This document shows positions 35,511-45,381 of a DNA stretch of 64,000 nt, piece by piece; within the stretch, counting starts at the first letter, position 1, and each line of letters opens with the position of its first letter. Origin of the DNA: Luteibacter jiangsuensis (GTDB lineage: Bacteria > Pseudomonadota > Gammaproteobacteria > Xanthomonadales > Rhodanobacteraceae); contig NZ_JAAQQR010000009.1 in NCBI RefSeq assembly GCF_011742555.1, positions 93,664 through 157,663 of the forward strand, written 5' to 3'. Under the pieces are notes generated by a model that was given only the letters and a program-made list of their open reading frames with translations, ran no database searches and had not been told where the DNA came from. Made by a program: the position numbers and the translations under genes.

Positions 35511-37277
35511 ATGCGCCTAAACAGACGCCATGGACTGCTGCTTCTGCCGTGGTTCCTCCTTCCCACGGCCGCCCATGCGGGTGTCGTGCTCCGCGTCGAT
35601 GGCGTGGACGAAAATCTCCGCGGCGCGGTGGTTGCCGGTGTCGAACTGAGCCAGTACAGCCAACGCGCCGTCACCGCCGCGCAGGTTCGCCGCCTCTACG
35701 AAAATGCCCCCGATGAAGTGCAGGCCGCACTGCGGCCCTACGGTTACTACGAGGCCACCGCCACGGGCGATCTGAAACAGGTGGGCACCGATTGGGAGGT
35801 GACCCTGCATGTGGTGCCCGGCATGCCGGTGAAGGTGACGTCGGTCCAGGCCGAGGTTACCGACAGTGCCGCAAAGGTACCTTCGGTGCGCCGCACGTTG
35901 CGCGGCGTGGAAAACCTGAAGGACAAGCCGATGAACGACGGTGCATACGAGGGCGCGCGCGACGCGGTCAGCGGTGCACTCACCGCCACCGGCTTCCTGG
36001 ACGCGCGGCTGGTAACGCATGTGGTGGAGGTCAACCGCGCGGAGCACAGTGCGGTCGTCAGGCTGAAATGGGAGGCGGGTCCGCGCTATCGCTACGGGCA
36101 TGTGCGCTTCAAGAACTCCCAGTTCCGCGACGGTTTTCTCGACCGTTACGTGCCTTTCAAGAGCGGGGACTATTTCTCGCAAGGCCAGCTGCTGGAACTG
36201 CAGCAGGCGTTGAACGGCGCCGACTACTTCGCCGTGGTCAACGTCATCCCCGACACCGACAACGCGAAGGAAGGCACGATCGACATCGATGTGGAACTGG
36301 CGCCGGCAAAACGCACGATCTACACCGGTGGGCCCTTCTTCGGCACCGACACGGGTCCAGGCCTGCGCGGCGGCATCGAGAAACGCTGGGTCAACGACCG
36401 CGGCCACAAGTGGAAGAACGAGCTGGTGGTGGCGCAGCGACTGAAGACCCTGTCCACCCTGTACCAGATTCCCATGCCGGGGCCCAACCAGCGCAGCTTC
36501 AACTTCGGCGCGAACTTCCGCGACGCCAACACGGTCACGTCCAAGTCGCGCACGCTGCAACTCGTGGCCAACGAGACGCGGCTGTGGCATGGCTGGCAAC
36601 GCACCATCGGCATCAATGCGCTGTCCGGCACCTTCACCGTGGGCAAGCGCGGCGGCGAAGGCGACAACGCCGAAGGGCTCGAGCGCGGACGCAGCACACT
36701 GCTCTATCCGGAAATCACGCTTGCGCGGAAGAGCGGCGACAACCCCACTTTCGTGCGCCGTGGCTGGTCGCTCACGCTCACCGGCCGCACGACGGCGGGG
36801 CCGCTCCTCTCCGATGCGAGCTTCTCGCAGCTCATCGGCGACGTGAAATGGATCCGCTCGTTCTGGGGCAGCAACCGGCTGATCCTGCGTGGCAGCGCGG
36901 GCAAGATCTGGACAAGCGACTTCAGCGCGCTGCCACCGCAGCTGCGCTTCTTCGCCGGCGGCGACCGCTCCGTGCGCGGTTACGACTTCGAGAGCATCGG
37001 ACCACGCAATGTGTACGGCCGGGTGATCGGCGGCGAAGGCCTGCTGGTCGGCAGCACCGAGGTGGAGCACTACTTCACCCGCAACTGGGGCATGGCGGCC
37101 TTCGTGGATGCCGGTAACGCGTTCACCGGCACCGATTACAGCCCTCGCGTGGGCGCCGGCCTGGGCGTACGCTGGCTATCGCCGGTGGGGATGATTCGCG
37201 TCGACGTGGCGGTGCCCGTCGGCGACAAGAACGAGCACGGCGTCCACCTGCACGTCGTCATCGGGCCAGACCTATGA
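35511..37277 (+). CDS. tamA: TamA, outer-membrane translocation and assembly protein
   Basis: TamA is a BamA-family outer-membrane barrel that works with TamB in inserting outer-membrane proteins and in lipid transport. The 588-residue precursor has a signal peptide (RHGLLLLPWFLLPTAAHA), about three POTRA domains (residues 25-270) and a 16-strand barrel with the conserved FFAGGDRSVRGYDFESIGPR. An upstream in-frame TTG would add nine residues, but the ATG with GGGA ahead fits better. Its stop overlaps the tamB start. Confidence 0.93.
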   Translation: MRLNRRHGLLLLPWFLLPTAAHAGVVLRVDGVDENLRGAVVAGVELSQYSQRAVTAAQVRRLYENAPDEVQAALRPYGYYEATATGDLKQVGTDWEVTLHVVPGMPVKVTSVQAEVTDSAAKVPSVRRTLRGVENLKDKPMNDGAYEGARDAVSGALTATGFLDARLVTHVVEVNRAEHSAVVRLKWEAGPRYRYGHVRFKNSQFRDGFLDRYVPFKSGDYFSQGQLLELQQALNGADYFAVVNVIPDTDNAKEGTIDIDVELAPAKRTIYTGGPFFGTDTGPGLRGGIEKRWVNDRGHKWKNELVVAQRLKTLSTLYQIPMPGPNQRSFNFGANFRDANTVTSKSRTLQLVANETRLWHGWQRTIGINALSGTFTVGKRGGEGDNAEGLERGRSTLLYPEITLARKSGDNPTFVRRGWSLTLTGRTTAGPLLSDASFSQLIGDVKWIRSFWGSNRLILRGSAGKIWTSDFSALPPQLRFFAGGDRSVRGYDFESIGPRNVYGRVIGGEGLLVGSTEVEHYFTRNWGMAAFVDAGNAFTGTDYSPRVGAGLGVRWLSPVGMIRVDVAVPVGDKNEHGVHLHVVIGPDL

Positions 37278-40200
37278 GCAGTAACGGCATGAAATGGACG
37301 ATTCGCGTCGGCGCGGCCGTCGGCATGCTTGTACTCGTGCTCGCGATGTTCCTGGCGTGGCTCCTGGGCACGGCGTCGGGGCTGCGCTTTGCCCTGGCTC
37401 GCGCACAGGGCTTTACGGATAACGCGCTCACCGTGGCACATGCGGAAGGCAAGCTGGCGGGGCCGCTCGATCTCAAGGGCGTCCGCTACAGGGACGGCAA
37501 GGGCATGGATGTGCGCATCGCCGCCGCGCATGTCGACTTCTCGTTCGCCTCGCTCCTGCGCAAGCGCGCGCACGTGTACAACCTCTCCGCCGACGGCATC
37601 GACGTGGCCCTCGGCCCTCCCGAGCCGGAAACGCAACCGTCGGAACCGTTCACGCTCGAACCGCCGCTCGATATCGTGCTCGACGCGGTGAAGATCGGCC
37701 ACGTTCGCGTCGTGCAGGACGGCAAGCCCTTGTTCGAGTCGAACTCGCTCGACCTTTCCGGGTCGTGGACCAGCGACGGCATCGTGGTGAAATCGCTGGC
37801 GCTTCGCGCGCCGGACGGACAGGCAGATCTCGGCGGCACGCTTGCCGTCGGCAAGGGCTACCGCGGCGACGGCAAGGCCACCTTCCGCTGGAAAGTCGGC
37901 GACGTGGACTACGCAGGCAACATCGAAGCGCACAGCGACGGTGCGAAGGCACATACCGTCGTCAGGCTCACCCTGCCCTTCCTGGCCCAGGTGGACGCGA
38001 ACCTGGTGCAGAGCGGCGACTACGCCTGGAACGCGAAGATCGACGCGCCCCGCTTCGATCCCACGCCCCTGCTCGGCGAAGGCGCGCTCGACTCCCTCGG
38101 CCTCGCGTTGCAGGGAAGCGGCGATCGCTACGGTGCCAGGCTGTCCGGCGACGTCGATCTCAACGATTATCGTGTGCGTCTGTCGCCCGTCGATGCCGTC
38201 TTCGACCACGAATACAAGCGCCTCACGCTGCGCGAACTCACGGTCGGCTCGCCCCAGGTAAAGGGATCGCTCACCGCGAAGGGCACGGTGGATATCGCGG
38301 CGCAACCTGTGTCGGCCGACCTCGCGCTCGCGTGGAAGGACGTGCTCGTTCCCGAGAATATCGCCGGGCAGGATCTCGCGAGCACCGGAAAACTCGCCTT
38401 CAAGGGCAGCGCGGAGGCCTACCACGCCGAAGGCGATGTCGACATCGGTCCTCCCGGGCAGACCGGCAAATTCGCCCTCGACGTCGACGGCAAGCCCGAT
38501 CTCATTACCCTGCACAACGTGCAGCTGAAGCAGCCGAAGGGCAACCTTACCGCGCAAGGTGTCCTCAACCTGCAACCCGCGCTGGCGTGGACGCTGAACG
38601 TGAAGGGCGACCAGTTCGATCCCGGGCAATTGCTTGCCGACTGGAACGGCGCGCTGAACATCGACCTGACCACCGAGGGGCGCATGGAGCACGACGAGCC
38701 GCTCGGCACGCTCGACCTGCGCAAGCTCGACGGCAGCCTGCGCAAGCGCCCCGTGCGCGGCAGCGGCAAGCTCACCCTGAAACCGCACGAGGTGATCAAC
38801 GGCCAGCTCGACCTCGCCTCCGGGGGAAGCACCATCCGCCTCGACGCGCGCGGCGACACGGCGAACGACGCCACGCTGAAGCTCGCCATCGCGTCGCTGG
38901 GCGATTGGCTGCCCGACGCGGGCGGCCGCGTGACCGGCGACATCACGGCGAAAGGCAACCTGCCGAAACTGGCGGTGAAAGCCAACCTGCGGGGCAGCGC
39001 CATCGTCTACGCCGACCAGAAGATCGACGCGCTCACGGTCGACGCGGACATTCCCGACATCAGCGCACCCGGCGGCAAGCTCGATGTGGCGGGCAACCGG
39101 GTGGTCAGTGGCGGCCTCGTGTTCGATCGCGTCGTCGTCGCCGCGAACGGCGACGAGCAGCGGCACCAGTTGAGCGTGGACGCAAAAGGGCGGCCGCTGT
39201 CCGCCGACCTGCGCCTGTCCGGTTCGATGAAGAACGGCGCGTGGAACGGCACCCTGTCGGCACTCGACATCGATTACCAGGGCATCCCGCCCTGGCGCCT
39301 GCAGAATCCTTCCCAACTCGCCTGGAACGACGGCGCCGCGAGCGTCGGCGAGCTATGCCTGACCGCAGGCGACCCCATCCTCTGCGTGGCGGCAAAACAG
39401 GACAAGGCCGGCAACCTCGACGCGAGCTATCGCCTGCGGCGTGTCCCCCTCGCACTGCTGATGACCGTCGCCGAAGCCTCCAACAGCCCCATGCGCGCGG
39501 AAGGCATCCTCGAGGGCGACGGCAGCATGCGACGCACGGCGGCAGGCGCCCTGTCGGGACAGGCCAACATCACCTCCGCGCACGGCTCCGTGGCCTACGC
39601 CGACCGCATGGATCGTCCGCTGGTTGTGTACGACAACCTGTCCGCCAACGCGCAACTCTCGCCGGCGAACCAGCGGGTGACGCTTCGTGCGTCGCTCAAC
39701 GACGGCGGCACGCTCGACGGCAACGTGTCCGTCAGCGGGGCGCAGCAGGCGCTGGGCGGCAACGTGTCGCTCCACCTGAAGAACCTGTCGGTCATCGAAT
39801 TGTTCACGGCGGAACTGGCCGAAGTGAAGGGCGCTCTCGACGCCAACTTCAATCTCGGCGGCACGGTCGCGGCCCCGGCCGTCACCGGGCAGGCCGTGGT
39901 TGCGGGCTTCGCGGCCGAAGTGCCCAGCGCCGGCCTGAAGCTGAAAGATGGCCGCATCAGCATCGACACCGCGGACGCGAAGAACTACCTCGTCGACGGC
40001 ACCGTCCGTTCCGGTGAGGGCACATTGTCGATCAAGGGCAACGCCGCTCTCGGCAAGGGCGCCCAGATGCGCCTGGGCATCGAAGGTTCGAAGTTCACCG
40101 CGGTTGACATCCCCGCGGCAAAAGCCGTGATTTCGCCGAACCTCACCATCGTGCAGGACGCCAAGGGCATGACCGTCGGCGGAAAGCTCAACGTCGACAT

Positions 40201-41035
40201 GGCCGATATCAACGTGGAGAAGCTGCCCGGCGCGGGCGCCACCCGAGCCTCGCCCGACGTGGTCGTCGTCGACGACAAACAGCGCGAGGCCGCCGAGGAA
40301 TCCGCACCGATCAGCGCCGACATCCGTGTTGACCTGGGCAACAAGGTGCACCTTGTGGGGTTCGGCATCGACGGCCGGATCACTGGCCAGCTCGACATAC
40401 GCGAGCGCCCCGGCCGTGCCACCACGGGCCAGGGACAGATTGGTGTCGACGGTACGTACAAGGCCTACGGACAGGACCTGCGCATCGAGCAGGGCCAGTT
40501 GCTGTTCGCCAGCACACCCATCGACAACCCTGGCATCAACATCCGCGCCGCGCGTACGCTCAATCCGAATGCCACCATCGACGAAGGCCAGAAGGTGGGC
40601 CTCTACGTCTCGGGCACGGCGCGCCGCCCGATCCTCACGGTGTTCTCCAATCCGGTGATGGAACAGTCCGACGCCCTCTCCTACCTCGTCACCGGCAAAC
40701 CCCTGTCACAAGTAAAAGGTGGCGAAGGCAACATGGTCGGCGCCGCCGCTCAGGCACTCGGCTCCGCCGCCGGCGACCTCCTGGCGAAGAGCGTGGGCTC
40801 GAAGATCGGCGTGGACGATATCGGCGTCAGCAACAACGACGCCCTCGGCGGCACCTCGGCCTTCACGGTCGGCAAATACCTTTCCCCACGCCTTTATCTC
40901 AGCTATGGCGTGGGCCTCTTCGATCCCGGCCAGGTCATCACCCTCCGCTACCTCCTCAGCCGCCGCTGGAACTTCGAGGCGCAGAACGCCACCGACTTCA
41001 GTCGAGCTAGCTTGAATTATCGGCTGGAGAGGTAA
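37274..41035 (+). CDS. tamB: TamB, translocation and assembly module subunit
   Basis: The 1253-residue protein has a single N-terminal membrane anchor (VGMLVLVLAMFLAWLLG) followed by a long repetitive beta-strand region that in the family forms a periplasm-spanning hydrophobic groove. The conserved C-terminal DUF490 domain (about 900-1253) includes SYLVTGKPLSQVKGGEG. It bridges the inner membrane to TamA and also carries phospholipids to the outer membrane in E. coli. ATGA overlap with tamA indicates coupling. The AT-richer microcin island begins just downstream. Confidence 0.94.
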   Translation: MSSNGMKWTIRVGAAVGMLVLVLAMFLAWLLGTASGLRFALARAQGFTDNALTVAHAEGKLAGPLDLKGVRYRDGKGMDVRIAAAHVDFSFASLLRKRAHVYNLSADGIDVALGPPEPETQPSEPFTLEPPLDIVLDAVKIGHVRVVQDGKPLFESNSLDLSGSWTSDGIVVKSLALRAPDGQADLGGTLAVGKGYRGDGKATFRWKVGDVDYAGNIEAHSDGAKAHTVVRLTLPFLAQVDANLVQSGDYAWNAKIDAPRFDPTPLLGEGALDSLGLALQGSGDRYGARLSGDVDLNDYRVRLSPVDAVFDHEYKRLTLRELTVGSPQVKGSLTAKGTVDIAAQPVSADLALAWKDVLVPENIAGQDLASTGKLAFKGSAEAYHAEGDVDIGPPGQTGKFALDVDGKPDLITLHNVQLKQPKGNLTAQGVLNLQPALAWTLNVKGDQFDPGQLLADWNGALNIDLTTEGRMEHDEPLGTLDLRKLDGSLRKRPVRGSGKLTLKPHEVINGQLDLASGGSTIRLDARGDTANDATLKLAIASLGDWLPDAGGRVTGDITAKGNLPKLAVKANLRGSAIVYADQKIDALTVDADIPDISAPGGKLDVAGNRVVSGGLVFDRVVVAANGDEQRHQLSVDAKGRPLSADLRLSGSMKNGAWNGTLSALDIDYQGIPPWRLQNPSQLAWNDGAASVGELCLTAGDPILCVAAKQDKAGNLDASYRLRRVPLALLMTVAEASNSPMRAEGILEGDGSMRRTAAGALSGQANITSAHGSVAYADRMDRPLVVYDNLSANAQLSPANQRVTLRASLNDGGTLDGNVSVSGAQQALGGNVSLHLKNLSVIELFTAELAEVKGALDANFNLGGTVAAPAVTGQAVVAGFAAEVPSAGLKLKDGRISIDTADAKNYLVDGTVRSGEGTLSIKGNAALGKGAQMRLGIEGSKFTAVDIPAAKAVISPNLTIVQDAKGMTVGGKLNVDMADINVEKLPGAGATRASPDVVVVDDKQREAAEESAPISADIRVDLGNKVHLVGFGIDGRITGQLDIRERPGRATTGQGQIGVDGTYKAYGQDLRIEQGQLLFASTPIDNPGINIRAARTLNPNATIDEGQKVGLYVSGTARRPILTVFSNPVMEQSDALSYLVTGKPLSQVKGGEGNMVGAAAQALGSAAGDLLAKSVGSKIGVDDIGVSNNDALGGTSAFTVGKYLSPRLYLSYGVGLFDPGQVITLRYLLSRRWNFEAQNATDFSRASLNYRLER

Positions 41036-41257
41036 TCGAACCGTCCGGGCGGAACCTCTTGCGGACTACCAAACTGAATTTTCTCGATCGGAGAGAACGC
41101 TAGCGGGCGGCGAGGCGGACTTATTTCTGGCGTCATATGTCACGCAGCGCCGGCATTCCCTTACGCAACCACTCGTCATCGCCCGCGTTCCCGAACCCTC
41201 GCCTAGTGCTTCAATAGCATTTCCGCACGCTAGTGCAGCCATGGAAAGGAACAATCA

Positions 41258-41479
41258 ATGCGCGAGCTCACTACCCAAGAATCGGTCCAAGTGAACGGCG
41301 GTTTGATAAACCGAATTGATTTCTGCGTCGGCGGCACGACTCTCCTTTTCGCTGGAGCCGGTGCAGTTTTCGGGGGAAGTGCGGGATTCGGCGTAGGGGC
41401 CGGCGCCGGCGCTCAGATTGGCGGCATGGTTGGCGCCTCAGTGGGACAGATGTTCTGTTCATCATTCTTCTCCAACTAA
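41258..41479 (+). CDS. class II microcin-like precursor 1
   Basis: The 73-residue peptide has the leader MRELTTQESVQVNGG, close to the microcin V leader MRTLTLNELDSVSGG, with cleavage expected after Gly15. The 58-residue core is rich in Gly and Ala (FGGSAGFGVGAGAGAQ), strongly hydrophobic, and has cysteines at core positions 8 and 52. Such peptides are exported by a C39-peptidase ABC transporter and kill related bacteria at the inner membrane. AAGGA lies eight bases before the ATG. The next ORF starts immediately after its stop, and the exporter genes follow. Bactericidal activity is inferred. Confidence 0.82.
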   Translation: MRELTTQESVQVNGGLINRIDFCVGGTTLLFAGAGAVFGGSAGFGVGAGAGAQIGGMVGASVGQMFCSSFFSN

Positions 41480-41623
41480 ATGGTCGACATATGGTCACTC
41501 CTTCTCACGATTTCCGGGTTGATCGGAATCGTGAGTAGAACTCGATCGATACAAGTAGCGACCATATTGATAATGGTCTCTATATCGATAGCCAGAATGT
41601 TCGGGCTTCTCCACGCAAGCTAG
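41480..41623 (+). CDS. putative microcin immunity protein 1
   Basis: This 47-codon ORF begins at the base directly after the precursor 1 stop (TAAATG), so it is probably read by reinitiation. The product has Trp5, a first hydrophobic stretch (WSLLLTISGLIGIV), a basic turn (SRTRS) and a second stretch (VATILIMVSISIARMFGLL), that is, a helical hairpin in the membrane. Small two-helix membrane proteins encoded next to bacteriocin genes are commonly immunity proteins. Its length and layout match the ORF behind precursor 2. The region is AT-rich: 41521-41580 has 26 G/C of 60. No named family is recognised. Confidence 0.65.
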   Translation: MVDIWSLLLTISGLIGIVSRTRSIQVATILIMVSISIARMFGLLHAS

Positions 41624-41645
41624 ATGCCAATCGCCACATAACACC

Positions 41646-42917
41646 ATGACGGCAAATCTCTACAGGCAGGAAGCCCTCGACAACCTGAGATCCTCGGATT
41701 TCGGAGTTGCCGTAAGTCCGCCGAATGCGCAAAGGATTGCAGCGTGGCTGGCGGTCGGCGTCACCGTCAGCCTCGTCGCGTGGATATGTATTGGTTCATA
41801 TACGCGCCGAGTGTCGGTGAAAGGCATTCTTGAGCCGCGAAACGGCGTGGTTCAACTCCGTTCACCGCGGCCAGGCAAAGTGGTGAAGATCCACGTCTTG
41901 CCCGGTACACGGGTTACGTCCGGCACACCCCTGCTTTCCCTGGCCGCGGATCTGGATACCGAACGGCATGGCGACGGGAGCATAGCGAGACTACGGCAGC
42001 TGCTCGATGACAAGGAGCGGATTGGCGCAGACCTATCGACTGTGGAAAAGTCATTCCAGGAGCATGCACGTTCGCTGACGGGCGAAATTCACACCGCGCA
42101 GTCCAGAGTGAACCGAATCGCCACCCAACGGTCGTTGCAGGCCCGGAAGATCGCGATCAAGCAGGACCTGTTCGACCGATTATCGCCACTCCTCGAGAAG
42201 GGATACGTCTCGTCGCTTCAGTACAAGGAGAAGGAATCGGAACTCCTTCAGGCAAGGTCGGAGCTTGAGTCCCTTTCGGCACAGTACGACGACGCAAGAC
42301 AAATGGAGTCCACACTGGCGTCCCGACTGAAGCGTCTTTCCGACGACCGCTCGGAGAAGCTTAGCCTGGTGAAGGACAGGCTATCGAATGTGGAACAGGC
42401 CATCCTACAAACAGAGGCCGAGCGCTCCTTGCTGGTCAACGCACCGTTTGATGGCGAAGTGACAAATATCTTCGTCACGGAAGGAAGCAGCACGTCGCCC
42501 CCCGAAACCCTTGCCACGCTTGTTCCCGATGGTGCGGACCTCGTTGCGCGAATCCTCGTCGACAGCCGGGCCATCGGCTTCGTCAAGCACGGCACACCCG
42601 TCGCCATTCGTTACCGCCCCTTCCCCTACGAAAAGTTTGGCTTGCATCGGGGCCATGTTTCTCGCGTCCCGGGATCCGCCATCGAGGCTCAGGGTGTAGC
42701 TCTTTCGACTGGCCGCGGGGAAGGAGAACCCGTGTATCGCGTTGAGTTAGAGGTCCCACGCCAGAGCTTGACTGTTTACGGCAAGGAAGAGCAGCTGAAG
42801 GCCGGCATGGAAGTCACGGCGGACCTCCTGCTCGATCGCCGAAAACTCGTCGAATGGATGTTCGAGCCCCTCATGGCGATGAACAAGCGCATGGAAAGCC
42901 AGGCATCGTCACCGTGA
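41646..42917 (+). CDS. HlyD/CvaA-like membrane fusion protein for peptide export
   Basis: The 423-residue periplasmic adaptor has one N-terminal membrane helix (IAAWLAVGVTVSLVAWICIG), a split biotinyl-lipoyl-like domain (GVVQLRSPRPGKVVKIHVLP and APFDGEVTNIFVTEGS) and a long coiled coil between them (about 125-265). It corresponds to CvaA in the colicin V export system, which joins the ABC transporter to TolC. No tolC gene is in the island, so a housekeeping TolC is presumably used. No ribosome site is obvious before the ATG, 22 bp after the putative immunity gene. Its stop overlaps the transporter start (GTGA). Confidence 0.9.
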   Translation: MTANLYRQEALDNLRSSDFGVAVSPPNAQRIAAWLAVGVTVSLVAWICIGSYTRRVSVKGILEPRNGVVQLRSPRPGKVVKIHVLPGTRVTSGTPLLSLAADLDTERHGDGSIARLRQLLDDKERIGADLSTVEKSFQEHARSLTGEIHTAQSRVNRIATQRSLQARKIAIKQDLFDRLSPLLEKGYVSSLQYKEKESELLQARSELESLSAQYDDARQMESTLASRLKRLSDDRSEKLSLVKDRLSNVEQAILQTEAERSLLVNAPFDGEVTNIFVTEGSSTSPPETLATLVPDGADLVARILVDSRAIGFVKHGTPVAIRYRPFPYEKFGLHRGHVSRVPGSAIEAQGVALSTGRGEGEPVYRVELEVPRQSLTVYGKEEQLKAGMEVTADLLLDRRKLVEWMFEPLMAMNKRMESQASSP

Positions 42918-45058
42918 AAGCCAACAAGGAGTATCTGTCCACCCCCTGGACGCTGGCAAACCGACTGGGAGTCGCGAAACGCACCCCCGTCATTCGACAA
43001 GCTGAACAGGCCGAATGCGGTCTGGCCTGCATCGCCATGATCCTCGGCCATCATGGTCACCACGTGTCGTTACGCGACCTGCGCGAGCGAGCGGAACTCT
43101 CTTCGCGAGGCGCCAGCCTGAACGACCTCATGGGCATAGCGGGAGAGCGCGGCCTGCGTTGCAGGCCCTTACGCCTCGAAATGGGGGAACTCGAGCAACT
43201 CCATACACCGTGCATACTGCATTGGCGACTGGATCACTTCGTCGTGCTTCTCAAGGTGTCTCGTAAGCACGCGATCATTCACGATCCGGCTGCGGGCCGT
43301 AGGCGCCTTCCGCTAAGTGAAGTGTCGCGGTTTTTCACCGGCATCGCCATGGAGGCAGTGCCTGGCAATCAGTTCGCGAGCTTGAAGATAGAGCCGGCGA
43401 TCCGCTTGAGGACGATGTTTCGTCTCTTGAACGGCTATGCCTCGTCGCTGGGGTCGATCCTTGGCTTTTCTCTGGCCCTGGAGGTTCTCGCCCTCCTTAT
43501 GCCCCAGCTTGTGCAAATCGTCGTGGACCAGGTTCTTGCCAACGGCGACTATGACCTGCTCACGCTCGTTGGCATCAGCTTCATCCTCCTGACACTGATC
43601 ACGTCGGCCATCTCGGCATGCCGCAGCTGGTCCGTGGCGTGGCTACGGGCGCACGGAGGCATGCGTTGGACAGGCGTCCTTTTCGATCGCCTGCTCCGAC
43701 TCCAGCAAGGTTACTTCGAGCGCCGCCATGTAGGGGACGTTGTATCCAGGGTAGATGCCATCCACGGCATCCAGCAGGCCGTCACCGGTCAATTGGTGGG
43801 TGCATTGATGGACGGCATGATTGGCGTCGCCACCCTCGTGCTCCTAATCTTGTACAGCCCTCCGCTCGCGGCGGTCGTGTGCTGCGGGACCCTTCTCTAC
43901 GCCGTCATTCGCCTCTCGATATATCGACGCCTCCGCGAGGTCAGCATAGATCAGATCGAGGCCACAGCATCTCAACGAACGGATCTCGTCGAGTGCATCA
44001 GAGGCGTCCGCACGATCCGCCTCAATAACAAGACCTCCATCAGGTCCGCTCTCCATGCCAACAAGACTGCCTCCGTCCAGACACAGCAGTTCCGAAGCGA
44101 CAAGCTAGGCATCCTGTTCGAAGCCACCAGTAGCACCCTCTCGGGATCCCAGCGAGTAATCATCCTGTGGGCAGGGGCTTCATTCGCGATGCGCGGACAG
44201 ATGACCGCAGGGATGCTCATGGCGCTCTCGGCGTATGCCGACCAGTTCGCCCACCGGGCGAATGCGCTCATCGACTACTTGATCCAGTTGCGGCTTCTGA
44301 AGATTCAAGGGGAACGCGTGGCCGACGTCATTCTTTCCCCCGAGGAGCCCAACATGGTCGGATCGTATCAGGGCCCGGAGCATGCTCCGTCCCTTCGATT
44401 CGACAACATAAGTTACCGGTACTCAGGCAACTCGCCGTGGATACTGCGGAATGCATCGCTGTCCATTGAACCCGGCGAGTGCGTCGCCATCGTCGGCGCT
44501 TCGGGCGCAGGTAAGACCACAGCACTTCGTCTTCTTCTCGGACTCATCGACCCTTGCGAGGGAAGCGTGCGCGTGGGAGGTATCGATCTCGCCCACCTTG
44601 GCAAGTCGTCTTTCCGCGAGCGAACAGGCGTTGTCCTCCAGGACGATCACCTTTTCTCTGGAACTATTGCCGACAACATCTGCTTCTTCGACGCCTCGGC
44701 AGCCATGAACGACATCTACGCCGCTGCGTCACTTGCCAGAATTCACGACGATATCTGCAATATGCCAATGGGCTACCGCACCCTCGTCGGCGACATGGGG
44801 TCTGTACTCTCGGGAGGACAGAAGCAACGCATCGTCCTTGCTCGCGCCCTTTATCGAAAACCATCGGTGCTCGTCTTGGACGAGGCGACGAGCCATCTCG
44901 ACCTGATCACGGAAAGCGAAGTGGCGGCGCATCTGAAGGAATTGAAGATGACCCGCATCACGATCGCTCATCGCCCGGAGACAGTTCGTGCTGCTGACCG
45001 TGTTTTTTCGCTGGTCGACGGCCAATTTGTGGAACTCCGACCGGTGCAATCGAGTTGA
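42914..45058 (+). CDS. C39-peptidase ABC exporter, CvaB-like
   Basis: The 714-residue peptidase-containing ABC transporter cleaves double-glycine leaders and exports the mature peptide. The N-terminal C39 domain has the catalytic Cys in QAEQAECGLACIAM, the His in LHWRLDHFVVL and the Asp in IIHDPAAGRR. About six membrane helices follow (190-440). The ATPase domain has Walker A VGASGAGKTTA, signature LSGGQKQR, Walker B VLVLDEATSHLD and the H-loop IAHRPETV. The GTG start overlaps the adaptor stop. The complete peptidase and ATPase motifs suggest a working exporter serving all three precursors. Confidence 0.93.
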   Translation: MKANKEYLSTPWTLANRLGVAKRTPVIRQAEQAECGLACIAMILGHHGHHVSLRDLRERAELSSRGASLNDLMGIAGERGLRCRPLRLEMGELEQLHTPCILHWRLDHFVVLLKVSRKHAIIHDPAAGRRRLPLSEVSRFFTGIAMEAVPGNQFASLKIEPAIRLRTMFRLLNGYASSLGSILGFSLALEVLALLMPQLVQIVVDQVLANGDYDLLTLVGISFILLTLITSAISACRSWSVAWLRAHGGMRWTGVLFDRLLRLQQGYFERRHVGDVVSRVDAIHGIQQAVTGQLVGALMDGMIGVATLVLLILYSPPLAAVVCCGTLLYAVIRLSIYRRLREVSIDQIEATASQRTDLVECIRGVRTIRLNNKTSIRSALHANKTASVQTQQFRSDKLGILFEATSSTLSGSQRVIILWAGASFAMRGQMTAGMLMALSAYADQFAHRANALIDYLIQLRLLKIQGERVADVILSPEEPNMVGSYQGPEHAPSLRFDNISYRYSGNSPWILRNASLSIEPGECVAIVGASGAGKTTALRLLLGLIDPCEGSVRVGGIDLAHLGKSSFRERTGVVLQDDHLFSGTIADNICFFDASAAMNDIYAAASLARIHDDICNMPMGYRTLVGDMGSVLSGGQKQRIVLARALYRKPSVLVLDEATSHLDLITESEVAAHLKELKMTRITIAHRPETVRAADRVFSLVDGQFVELRPVQSS

Positions 45059-45153
45059 GCCGGTGGGAATGTTGCCACCTCGCTTCTACCGCTGCCGGAA
45101 GTGGCCACCGGCAGGCTGATCGCTACGGCCACGCAATTCAAGGAAGGAAAGTC

Positions 45154-45378
45154 ATGTACGAATTGAGCGCTAACGAGATTTCCCAAATATCTGGCGGCCT
45201 GAGGCCCATCTTCCTCGGGAACGGCAGCTACAACCGGTGTGTTGCCGGCTTCACCCTAGGCGGCGCGTTACTCGGCAGCGCCATCGGTTTCGGGACTACC
45301 GGTCCAGCGGGAGGAATCAGCGGATTCGGCATCGGGGGTACCCTGGGCGCCACCGCAGGTGCGTATTTTTGCGAATAG
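45154..45378 (+). CDS. class II microcin-like precursor 2
   Basis: The 74-residue peptide has the leader MYELSANEISQISGG and a 59-residue Gly-rich core containing FGTTGPAGGISGFGIGG. Cysteines are at core positions 14 and 58, exactly 44 apart as in precursor 1, and the two cores align without gaps between them with about 18 of 45 identical residues. A strong AAGGAAGGAAA precedes the ATG. It lies 95 bp after the exporter gene and three bases before the second small membrane ORF. Confidence 0.82.
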   Translation: MYELSANEISQISGGLRPIFLGNGSYNRCVAGFTLGGALLGSAIGFGTTGPAGGISGFGIGGTLGATAGAYFCE

Positions 45379-45381
45379 ACC

